Virus record (IMG/VR): IMGVR_UViG_3300037558_001664
Span: 1-22,487 of that record
Length of the DNA: 22,487 nt
Reading direction: 5' to 3' (one strand)
Source of the DNA: a virus
Shown here: piece by piece, positions 13,363 to 21,000 of the stretch
How positions within the stretch are numbered: the first letter of the stretch is position 1
How the letters are laid out: the number at the start of each line of letters is the position of its first letter
Made by a program: the position numbers and the translations under genes
The notes under the pieces: generated by a model
The model's input: the letters and a program-made list of their open reading frames with translations, nothing else
What the model was told of the DNA's origin: nothing
Databases searched by the model: none

Positions 13363-13512
13363 TTACTTTCTTTTTTTTGCAGTTTTAGCTGATTGCTTAA
13401 ATGCTTTAGCCGTTGGTGCGCCCTTTGATCCAGGTTTTCTCATCCGTTCTCCAGATCCAGCTTTAATCCTTTTGCGTTTAGCGTAAATGTTTGCGTATAA
13501 TCCTTTTGACAT
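13363..13512 (-). CDS. Small basic phage protein (GLYANI type)
   Basis: A 49-residue, very basic protein beginning MSKGLYANIYAKRKRIKAGS and continuing GERMRKPGSKGAPTAKAFKQ. I recognise this sequence pattern as a recurrent small protein in aquatic tailed phages, usually next to structural genes, with no known function. Arg/Lys richness makes DNA binding likely. The start is supported by a clear SD (AGGA, 8 bp upstream, on the minus strand). It is the first of three tandem basic genes. Confidence 0.7.
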   Translation of the reverse strand: MSKGLYANIYAKRKRIKAGSGERMRKPGSKGAPTAKAFKQSAKTAKKRK

Positions 13513-13536
13513 AATTATTTCCTATTTAATTTTAAA

Positions 13537-13758
13537 TTATTTATCCTTTGTTTCTTCTTTTCTGATTTTAATTCCTAGCACTAAAAAGTATATTCCAAGG
13601 CCAGTAGAAACAATACTAAGTATGCCACCGACCATCGACAGCAAAGTGTTTAATTCTGCTAGTTTATCAACCATAGTTCCCGTTGCAGCCAAAAGCCCTC
13701 CAAAAGAAAAACGAAACCCCTTAATAAAAGAGTCTTGTGCTGCCACTGCTAAGTTCAT
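13537..13758 (-). CDS. Small membrane protein, possible second holin
   Basis: A 73-residue protein with two hydrophobic stretches, about residues 16-29 and 39-64 (VGGILSIVSTGLGIYFLVLGI), and a basic C-terminus (RKEETKDK). The start at 13758 gives an ATGA overlap with the preceding holin-like gene and is preferred to an in-frame ATG 45 bp further upstream. Pairs of small membrane proteins are typical of lysis cassettes, where one is a holin and the other an antiholin or pinholin. No direct functional motif is visible. Confidence 0.55.
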   Translation of the reverse strand: MNLAVAAQDSFIKGFRFSFGGLLAATGTMVDKLAELNTLLSMVGGILSIVSTGLGIYFLVLGIKIRKEETKDK

Positions 13759-14219
13759 TCCGAAAATAATCTCTTGTTTAGATCGCGTTGCCCAAAATAC
13801 CAACCACCATAGGCAAAGGCTATTGTAAAAATCTGATTTAAAATAATGTTTTGGTACTCTTCAGGCATTTGAAAATACAAGATTCCTGCTAATACGTGGG
13901 CACCTAATGCCAACATTGGTCGCACACTTCCTTTGAATATAAAATGCCAGATAAGCAATCCCTTCTGCCAAGGCTTCTCTGCTATTTGAGCTACCGAAAT
14001 TAAGGCGTCACCTTCAACTTGTGCTGACTTCTGAGAGGCTTGGAAGTCTGCACTGTCTGCCTCTATAGTGCCCTTGTCAATTTGCAGCTTGAGCATCTCT
14101 AGGTCTATTTCGGCCTTAACCTTCATGCCCTTTAACTTCATCCACCCAGACGCAACAGAGCCGACAATCCCTAAGACGCCACCCGTACCTGCGTTTGTTA
14201 ATGCTTGAATCCAATCCAT
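13755..14219 (-). CDS. Holin-like 3TM protein
   Basis: A 154-residue membrane protein. A glycine-rich N-terminal hydrophobic segment (AGTGGVLGIVGSVASGWM) and a charged amphipathic stretch come first. Then follow KPWQKGLLIWHFIF, RPMLALGAHVLAGILYF and a final hydrophobic helix (NQIFTIAFAYGGWYFGQ). The pattern, including the conserved-looking RPML segment, resembles the 3TM holins of gene-transfer agents and related phages, which form lesions in the inner membrane at lysis. No endolysin is seen in the window, so its partner may lie outside. Confidence 0.65.
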   Translation of the reverse strand: MDWIQALTNAGTGGVLGIVGSVASGWMKLKGMKVKAEIDLEMLKLQIDKGTIEADSADFQASQKSAQVEGDALISVAQIAEKPWQKGLLIWHFIFKGSVRPMLALGAHVLAGILYFQMPEEYQNIILNQIFTIAFAYGGWYFGQRDLNKRLFSE

Positions 14220-14223
14220 AATC

Positions 14224-14475
14224 TTAAGGGTTATAGTTTTCGGCGTATTCGTAGGTTAATCTGACAGACAATGTTCGATCTTCTAGTGCCTTCCTTAGTT
14301 CTTGGCGATCAGCTAAACCAAAGCACTCATCACTAAACAAAACATAATCCCTAAATGTCTTAAACTCCCAGTCGTTTTGCTTGCAGAGTTCATTGATTAC
14401 GTAGGCATAGTCCTTGAACCCCAAAAATCTTTCACTTGAGGAGTTGTTTAAAGTTTTTACATTACAGGCAATCAT
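14224..14475 (-). CDS. Small unknown protein
   Basis: An 83-residue protein with a helical, charged character and aromatic-rich motifs (FLGFKDYAYVINELCKQN, FKTFRDYVLF). No family recognised. It lies directly after the stop of the gene at 14476 and 4 bp before the holin-like gene, so it is part of the lysis-region operon. Confidence 0.5.
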   Translation of the reverse strand: MIACNVKTLNNSSSERFLGFKDYAYVINELCKQNDWEFKTFRDYVLFSDECFGLADRQELRKALEDRTLSVRLTYEYAENYNP

Positions 14476-14601
14476 TTAAAACAAAGGAGTGCTTCCGCTC
14501 CATTTAACCGCCAAAACCAACAACACTAAAAAAACGCCAATTAAAAACATTCTTCGCGTTGCTTTCCTAGAATTTAGCCACATATCTTTAAGCCAAGTCA
14601 T
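14476..14601 (-). CDS. 41-residue single-pass membrane protein
   Basis: The product has a basic N-terminus (KDMWLNSRKATRRM) followed by a strong hydrophobic helix (FLIGVFLVLLVLAV, about residues 19-32) and a short exposed tail. This predicts one transmembrane helix with an internal N-terminus. Its ATG overlaps the stop of the secreted protein gene as ATGA, and its stop abuts the next ATG. It may act with the holin-like protein or with the secreted partner. Confidence 0.5.
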   Translation of the reverse strand: MTWLKDMWLNSRKATRRMFLIGVFLVLLVLAVKWSGSTPLF

Positions 14602-14975
14602 GATTTATTTCCTCTCAGTTTTTGTAAAAATTTCTTTCCCAACCAAGCTAATGGGTTGCTTTCTTTATTAACTTTAAGATCCGATGGAGCTACGGGGCCG
14701 ATAGTAATCTCAGTAACTACGTTAGAATAGCTTGATTCGCCGTATTGGTTTACTGCTCTCACTCTGTAGGCTAGTTTCCCTCCCGAGGGAACCTCTGCGT
14801 CAATGTAACTGTTTTCGTTAGGGCCTGTACCATTTAAAAACACAAACTCGCCATCTCCAACCTTACGCTCAACTTCAAAACCGTCTTCGTTGTCTGAATT
14901 ATCAGACCACACCAAACGTAGATCGGCAGCGTAAATACTCGTTGTGAGCATGATGATTGCTAGGAGTGTTTTCAT
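14598..14975 (-). CDS. Secreted fibronectin type III domain protein
   Basis: A 125-residue protein with a signal peptide (MKTLLAIIMLTTSIYA, cleaved before ADLRL). One fibronectin type III domain occupies about residues 18-92, with the signature pattern DGFEVERK and YRVRAVNQYGESSYS. The C-terminus is a basic amphipathic helix (LAWLGKKFLQKLRGNKS). Export to the periplasm or cell surface is likely. Fibronectin domains are common on phage particles, but a signal peptide on a stand-alone one is unusual. It overlaps a membrane protein gene as ATGA and could serve in lysis, virion adsorption or superinfection exclusion; none is proven. Confidence 0.65.
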   Translation of the reverse strand: MKTLLAIIMLTTSIYAADLRLVWSDNSDNEDGFEVERKVGDGEFVFLNGTGPNENSYIDAEVPSGGKLAYRVRAVNQYGESSYSNVVTEITIGPVAPSDLKVNKESNPLAWLGKKFLQKLRGNKS

Positions 14976-14976
14976 T

Positions 14977-15654
14977 TTATGCAGGCTTTAACGCCACTGC
15001 TACCATAGAATTTCCAGTTGTTGCGCTAGGCGTAACAGTTCTGGTTTTGGATCCAGCACTAGATTCAAGCTTTTCATTGATCGATACACTTGCAAATGTA
15101 CCAGGATACGCTGTATCAATTAGCTCTGTTCCATCCGACCAAGTGGACGTAATGGTTGGCGTAGTGCATCCAGATATTGCAACAATCATTGCATTGCTAG
15201 TGTTAGTTGTAACATCAACAGTCCAAGGTGTACCATAATTCATTGCCGATGAGCCGTAGGCATCAACAGGGGATCCGCTGGAAACGCATCCAGAATAAGC
15301 TCCAACCCAGATGTAATAAGTTTCTCCATTAGGGAAAAACGAGGACCAAGTTTCAGTGGTAGCTGTAGATCCAGACGATGCTCGTTTCCAATATGCGGCT
15401 GTCGTTGATTGATATGATGGCGTACCGTCTTGCTGAGTTATCTTGGTCCAACCTGAAGGAGGGGAAGCTGTTGGGTCAGATTCACCGTCTGTCGCTACCA
15501 AAAGCAGCAGAATATCATTAACTGCTACCGCTGGTATATTAACGTCGATGTTTACTGGCGTTGCGTAGCTAGTAGCCGTCGTTGTCGCAGAAGCCTCAAG
15601 AGTGATACCTGTAGCAGCCGCAGCAGGCTTTAAACTGGCTTTCCAGCGTAGCAT
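14977..15654 (-). CDS. Beta-rich virion/adhesin-like protein
   Basis: A 225-residue Ser/Thr/Gly-rich protein. PPSGWTKITQQ and AYWKRASSGST with later WVGAYSGC resemble phage structural and decoration proteins with Ig-like beta folds. The C-terminus ends MVAVALKPA. It lies between tail-fibre genes and the secreted protein, so it is probably a minor tail or decoration protein that may bind host surfaces. No catalytic residues seen. Its start overlaps the previous stop as TAATG (1 nt). Confidence 0.55.
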   Translation of the reverse strand: MLRWKASLKPAAAATGITLEASATTTATSYATPVNIDVNIPAVAVNDILLLLVATDGESDPTASPPSGWTKITQQDGTPSYQSTTAAYWKRASSGSTATTETWSSFFPNGETYYIWVGAYSGCVSSGSPVDAYGSSAMNYGTPWTVDVTTNTSNAMIVAISGCTTPTITSTWSDGTELIDTAYPGTFASVSINEKLESSAGSKTRTVTPSATTGNSMVAVALKPA

Positions 15655-16337
15655 TACAGTTTCTCGTACTCAGATTGGAAAGTGACAGTGAGGTCGCCAG
15701 CATCAGCTTTAGCTAGTGCGTTCTCCTCAGCCGTAAAACAATTTTTAATATGGGTGCTGACCAGAGAAACCATTTCGTTCCAGTCCTCTAGCGTGTTGTG
15801 CCGAAACTGTTTTTGCCAAATCTCTTTGGTGTATTCAATTTTATTACCCTTTTCGTCTTCGACTGGGTAACTCACAGTGACACGTTTGTCCATCTTCCAG
15901 CTAGCGTAACCAGTGGATGTTGGATCTGCATTTAACATAGCCAAAACAGAAGTCATTTTAACCTGACTGTTCTCGTCTGTTCCTATACGCCACAAGTCAA
16001 AATTCTCATCTAGCCACTCAACACCGCCTTGCTCCATGTCCCAGCGATTAGAGGTAATTTGACCCTTAAGCTTATTTTTAGCAGCATCTTCTTCAAAGTC
16101 TATAACATCCCAAGCCTGTACCCACCAGCCTTCATAACGCTGTTCAAATTTCCACTTAACGTATTGCAGAGTGCTGTTGTACTCTGGCTTTGGGTCTATG
16201 GTGTACGTGTAGCAATTGTAGTCTACTAGAACAACATCGTTTAAGGGGTTGGGGAAACTAACATTAGGGTTGTCCCGTTTCAACGCACCCTCGCTATACT
16301 TAGCAGGTACTCCATCTGTAAGTTTTAGTATATTCAT
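15654..16337 (-). CDS. Tail-fibre-associated protein with DUF4376-like C-terminus
   Basis: A 227-residue protein. The N-terminal half, rich in Trp and Tyr, fits a fibre-associated beta domain. The region from about residue 100 to the end (GGVEWLDENFDLWRIGTDENS and later VSLVSTHIKNCFTAEENAL) resembles DUF4376, common in phage tail-fibre assembly or fibre-associated proteins. It probably helps fold or attach the fibre encoded just upstream. The start overlaps the fibre gene stop as ATGA. Confidence 0.6.
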   Translation of the reverse strand: MNILKLTDGVPAKYSEGALKRDNPNVSFPNPLNDVVLVDYNCYTYTIDPKPEYNSTLQYVKWKFEQRYEGWWVQAWDVIDFEEDAAKNKLKGQITSNRWDMEQGGVEWLDENFDLWRIGTDENSQVKMTSVLAMLNADPTSTGYASWKMDKRVTVSYPVEDEKGNKIEYTKEIWQKQFRHNTLEDWNEMVSLVSTHIKNCFTAEENALAKADAGDLTVTFQSEYEKL

Positions 16338-17563
16338 GATGCTACCCCTGGTGTCATTCCGTAGAGATCAGATCCGACCTTCCAAAGAACTATTACATTT
16401 TTATTAGTTGTATCTAATGTTGGAGCTGATCCGCCAATCCATTTATCAACCGCTCCAGTCCAATTAATTGTGTAACCAGAACCGTCATCTACAACTAGTG
16501 TTACAGCCTCACCGTCATTTAAACTGTCCGTAACGCTGCCACTTCCTACACTTCCCGTCAGGGTAATGTTTTGTATTGTGCCGTTTCCAGCACTCAATGT
16601 ATACGTTCCGGTTACATTAGCGGTGTAAACTAACTCTTGTATAGCACCAGCCATGTCTAGGGTGGTGACTACAGGAGTGGTTAGTGTAGGATTGTTTGTA
16701 AAACTTAAAACACCGCTTCCGTTTGTTGTAATTAAACTATTAGCAGCACCAGTGGCTGTTGGGAGAGTAAGAGTATAGGTTGCACCAGCAGAATGTGCAG
16801 GAGACTGTATTTTAACCCCGTGGTTATTGTTAGAACAATTTAGCTGTATTGCTCCAGTAGTGCCACTTGTTGTGCCATCACCCATAGCCTCTACACACCC
16901 TGTGCCGTTGGGATTTAGCTTAATATTGCCGTTGCTTGTAGTGGTATTTATTTCTGTTGCCTGAACATCTAAGTTTGCCGAAAGGTGCGGGCTACCATCA
17001 TCTGAAAGATCCTGCATAGCAGAATCGGCCTTAGTTCCTTGTGCAGCCGTTGCGTAGTCAGATGAGGCAAAAGCCTTTACCTGAGCAAGATTAGTAACTT
17101 CGCTGTCCATTAAAGCCCCAGCAGCGGTCACTGTACTTGTATTTGTTACATTTGCTCCAGCAGAAATACCGTCCAGTTTAGTTTTATCACCATTCACAAA
17201 CGCTCCCTCACTTGGCTTAAGCTGGTACGTTGAGAGGTTTTGGTCGCCCGTATTTGTCCCGCTAGTGTTGGATAGCTTGGTTATATCAGCCGCTGTAACA
17301 AACTTATGAGTTGTTGAAGAATCATCAATGTCATCGGCGTCCTGTCTGGTGTTCCCCATGTACACCCAAGCTGAACCGTTCCAGCGATAAAAACCTGCAT
17401 CATACCCCGTGGTTGCGGCAATAACTAAATAAACATTGCCTGACGTTGCACCTCCAGGTAAACTGGCATAATTTGCAACCTCACCTTTAATTTCAGGGAT
17501 TTGAGTAGCTTTGCGAACGCCTTCGTCCACCTCTGGGCCAGTATAGGAACTATTGTATGCCAT
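16334..17563 (-). CDS. Tail fibre protein
   Basis: A 409-residue fibrous virion protein with low-complexity, Gly/Ser/Thr/Asn-rich sequence. DKTKLDGISAGANVTNT and KIQSPAHSAGATYTLTLP are signatures common to phage tail fibres. The N-terminus (FYRWNGSAWVYMG) is typical of small beta domains in fibres. It would form a trimeric fibre for host binding. It overlaps its upstream neighbour by 1 nt (TAATG) and its downstream one by ATGA. Confidence 0.75.
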   Translation of the reverse strand: MAYNSSYTGPEVDEGVRKATQIPEIKGEVANYASLPGGATSGNVYLVIAATTGYDAGFYRWNGSAWVYMGNTRQDADDIDDSSTTHKFVTAADITKLSNTSGTNTGDQNLSTYQLKPSEGAFVNGDKTKLDGISAGANVTNTSTVTAAGALMDSEVTNLAQVKAFASSDYATAAQGTKADSAMQDLSDDGSPHLSANLDVQATEINTTTSNGNIKLNPNGTGCVEAMGDGTTSGTTGAIQLNCSNNNHGVKIQSPAHSAGATYTLTLPTATGAANSLITTNGSGVLSFTNNPTLTTPVVTTLDMAGAIQELVYTANVTGTYTLSAGNGTIQNITLTGSVGSGSVTDSLNDGEAVTLVVDDGSGYTINWTGAVDKWIGGSAPTLDTTNKNVIVLWKVGSDLYGMTPGVAS

Positions 17564-17727
17564 TATTGTCTTACGTTAAATGCTTCATTAGATGGGCCAA
17601 CATTGTAGGCTTGGTGTCCACCTGCCCCGTCGTTTACGTTGTACTGATGACGTAACACAGGAGCAACCTCACCCCCTAATAAAAGGGAGGTCACAAAGGC
17701 TTTGACCTTAACTATAGTTGCAGACAT
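17563..17727 (-). CDS. 54-residue unknown protein in tail operon
   Basis: A short protein beginning MSATIVKVKAFVTSLLL, followed by a Gly/Asn-rich polar tail (NVNDGAGGHQAYNVGP). It has 1-nt TAATG overlaps with both neighbours, which strongly supports translation. It may be a small tail or virion component. No family recognised. Confidence 0.55.
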   Translation of the reverse strand: MSATIVKVKAFVTSLLLGGEVAPVLRHQYNVNDGAGGHQAYNVGPSNEAFNVRQ

Positions 17728-17981
17728 TAGAGCCTAGCTGCAATAAGTGGCGTAGCCGTGGTTCCAGATGACAAGATGTGAGTGCCTTGCAATGGGTGAT
17801 AGCTGTTAGCTGCAACGGGGATAGTGACGTTTGTCTGTCCACCGCCTGGGCTGACTACGACGTTTCCAGCCGTACCTCCCACGTAGATCCATTGAAACTT
17901 AGCATCAGTAAATACCCTATTTGTGTCATGTGGGCTTACGGTTTTGTAAACTTCTGCTGGTGATCCTATTGTTTGTGCCAT
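17727..17981 (-). CDS. Small beta-rich virion-type protein, first gene after the late promoter
   Basis: An 84-residue protein rich in Gly, Thr, Val and Pro with alternating strand-like segments (FQWIYVGGTAGNVVVSPG; HILSSGTTATPLIAARL). Such short proteins are typical decoration or connector proteins near tail genes. It is the first gene downstream of the consensus promoter, with a leader of roughly 27 nt and no SD. It overlaps the next gene by 1 nt. Confidence 0.55.
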   Translation of the reverse strand: MAQTIGSPAEVYKTVSPHDTNRVFTDAKFQWIYVGGTAGNVVVSPGGGQTNVTIPVAANSYHPLQGTHILSSGTTATPLIAARL

Positions 17982-18004
17982 AATAAATGTTGTTTGTTAT
18001 GCGG

Positions 18005-18027
18005 AATGTGGCGTATTATACCACATT
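18005..18027. promoter_or_regulatory. 7-bp inverted repeat over the -10 box, candidate operator
   Basis: AATGTGG (18005-18011) and CCACATT (18021-18027) are perfect inverted repeats separated by nine bases that include the -10 box of the late promoter. A repressor dimer bound here would block polymerase. An RNA hairpin is less likely because the upstream arm lies ahead of the predicted start. Confidence 0.55.
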
Positions 18028-18043
18028 ATATCGTTATTGTCAA
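18015..18043 (-). promoter_or_regulatory. Perfect consensus sigma70 promoter for the tail operon
   Basis: On the minus strand TTGACA (18038-18043) and TATAAT (18015-18020) are separated by exactly 17 bp, a complete match to the housekeeping sigma70 consensus. It lies 8 bp after the stop of the large upstream gene and 34 bp before the ATG of 17727-17981, so transcription would start near 18008. Confidence 0.85.
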
Positions 18044-18051
18044 GTAAAAAG

Positions 18052-21000
18052 TTAAAAATCCCACTTGCCTCGGATGGTTTTGGTTTCTTTATTTTCCTTG
18101 TCTTGCTTAGTTATTGATTTTAAATACTTATCTGCAGTGTATGAAAAGTAATTAGCCCCAGGAACGCCCATTAATTTTGAAGCAGCCGAAACATAGTTAT
18201 CTCTATGCGCGTCTTGAAATGCAGAAGTAAAGACCATATTGTTCTGGCTCAAAAACCAAGCGGCGGCATCGTCGCCCACAAGCTGTGCAGTTTTGCCTTC
18301 TATTAGTTGACCAGCAAAAGGTATGCCGCCAACAAATTGAGACACTGCGTAGCGTGACGAGTCTTGCCAAAATTGCTTGTCCTTTTCTTCGTCTTCTTCT
18401 CGAACGCCTATTACTTCTTTAAGCGAGTCTCCTATGAAATCTGTGCCAGCTAAGTATAGCGAAGATAACACAACTGGAAATGCTACAAACATTATAGCCT
18501 CTCGCACCTTGCCGTCTTTAAGTTGCGTTGTAGAATATCCAAGATTTAACATTCTGTTCATGTCTGCAGTAAACGCAGTAAGTTGCTTTTCTAGGCCCCC
18601 AGATGTAAAAAAGAATGGCAATTGATCTATTCTGCCAGAAGGATAGTAAACGTTAATAATTCTATCAGCTTCTTTTACCGCTAAATTATGGTCTCCCGTT
18701 TTCCCAGCGACTTCTTTGTACTTTGATGTCCACGCTATAGTTGTAGAATAAGAATCTAAAGCACCATAAACAGCCCATCCAAGTTCTTTAAACTTTTTAG
18801 ATGTTTTTTTGTAAGCAGATAAAACTTGAGAAGTTGTTTCTCCGGTAGGAATAATCCTACTTCTAAGAGATTGTTCAGACATTTCTGCAACCTCAATGCG
18901 ATTAGTATCTCTTCTGGTTGCCATTAACTTTGATGAACCTACAGCAAATTCATGTTGTTTACCATAATTTTCAAAATCAGACAAGGTGTTAAACCAAGCA
19001 CCAGATTCAATATCCTTCTTAATTGCAATTAAGGGAGCAAAAGTTTTAAGCCAAGACGCAACATTTAATGCAGTTAAACTTGCCGCAGCGTTTTGCCTTA
19101 AGTGCGAGGTAAGCTCTATTATTGCACTACTTGGAGAGTCAAACGTTCCCCTAGCAACTTTTTGCAAATACTTATTAACCCACTGTACGGCAACGTCATT
19201 AGATTTAATTAACTCTGTCCGAACTGCTTCAGAAGAAAAAACTGCTTCGGCTCTTCTAATTGTAGAATAGGTCGCTATTACGTGTTCTGTGTTGGCAATG
19301 TTTGATAACATATCCCCAACAAAATCTAGATTCCTGTTGCCCCACCCAACTTTTGCTCCGACTCTAAACTTCTGATTGTTCATTTTAAACCCAGCATATT
19401 GAGTGTGGTCGTTAAAGATGTTTGAGCCTGCAGAAATGTTGCTTAAACCAGTTATAGGTAAATACCTTTCTTCCTTGGGCATATCTGCTCCAAAACGTTT
19501 TTTATAAATGTTATTTAATCTAGGGTAAATATCATTATCAAAATAATCTATTACAAAATCCACAAGGTCTTTGTATTTCTGTGGAAGTGTTTCGTTAATC
19601 AACCTTATTTGCTCTCCCTTTAGTGCCACCCCGCCAAAATTAGTAGCAGAGAGATGCCCACGGCCACGAGCATTTTGGTTGTGCCCGTAAACAAACATTG
19701 CCTCGTGAATGGACATTGCTCGATTACCAACAGTCAACAATTGATTTGTTCCAACAGAAGAAATATCTATTTCAAGTTCTTTTAGTTTGTTCTCTAGCAA
19801 CCCATTCTTGCCAGAAAATCTTTGCTGCATCAGTATGCCTTCGCTAAAAGCCTCAGAAATAGAATCAAACAAAGATTCAAATTTAGATCTTTTCTTTCCG
19901 GTAAGAACTGTAGATATTGTTTGATAAGTAGCAAGTTCCGATCCGTACTTAGCAATAAAGCTACGCATCTGAGCTACTTCTCTGGCATCAGTTTTGCCCT
20001 CTGTTTTAGAAAGTTCTAACTTTATTGTTTCAGATAAAGCTTTTATCTTTCTTTTTTCGTTTAATACATCTAGCTTTCTTTTGGTAACGCCCTCTTTTTT
20101 TATTGAATCAATGTTGGTTGATATTGCGTCTATTGTTTCCTCAGTTAAATTTTCTTCTAAAAGAGGAGTTTGAGAACGCTCAACAATATCATTGTCAGGA
20201 TCGGTAAGCTCATAATTTTCTTGCTCGTCAATTCTCTTATTTAAATCTTGTAAATCTAATTGTGCCTGGTTTCTAGCAGCTTCAGAGTTTTTGGTTAAAC
20301 CAAGCAAATCTAAATAATCACTTAACCTTGGTGTGTAATCAGATGCCCAAGGAGTTTTTGCTTTTCCCTTTTCTGCCTTTTCTATAACTTTAGATATTTT
20401 TGTAAGCTCTTTTTTAAGTTCGGCTTTTTTAAAGGCAATAGTTTCTTCCTTAAAACTTGACTCAAGAATGTCTAGTTTTTTGTTTAACAAGTCTTCTAGT
20501 TTCTCCAAGTCTTTTTTAGTAGACAAATCAGAAACCTTCATAGGCTTTAACTTGTTACTTTTGGGCAACTTAGCATTTAGTTCTCGATGAAGTGCCTCAA
20601 CTTGACGAATAGCATCTGTTATAGACTTGCGTATTTCATTGTTTTCCCACCTTTTATTTCTAGCCTGTTGTTGTGCCTCTTGTTTAATCTCTTTAACTTT
20701 ATCAGAATGTTTTTTTCTCAGGTCGCGAGCAGTAGTTACAAGAGCCCTCCGAAGTGTGCCAATTTTTGAAGCTTGTTGTCTTTCTTTATCTAAAAACTTT
20801 TCCTTTTGTGCAGACAATTTAGCATCGCTTTTAGTTCGCTCAGCTTTTACTGCGTTTAATCTTTTTTTAACTTCTTTTGCTAATTGCTTGTCTTTACGAA
20901 GTCTTTCTTTTAAAACGGCAAATCGTTTTGGTGTTAGTTTTTTCCCTTGACGACCCGTTAGAACACCAAACTCATATCTTCCTGCTACGTGACCAAGTAT

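Noticed and set aside
13487-13828. A 113-codon plus-strand frame over the membrane-protein genes
   Set aside because: It is antisense to two genes joined by an ATGA overlap, and its hydrophobic look follows from the A+T-rich complement of membrane segments.
20627-20950. A 107-codon plus-strand frame inside the giant gene
   Set aside because: It is the mirror of a Lys/Glu-rich coiled coil, which yields Phe/Leu/Ser-rich antisense frames by codon complementarity.
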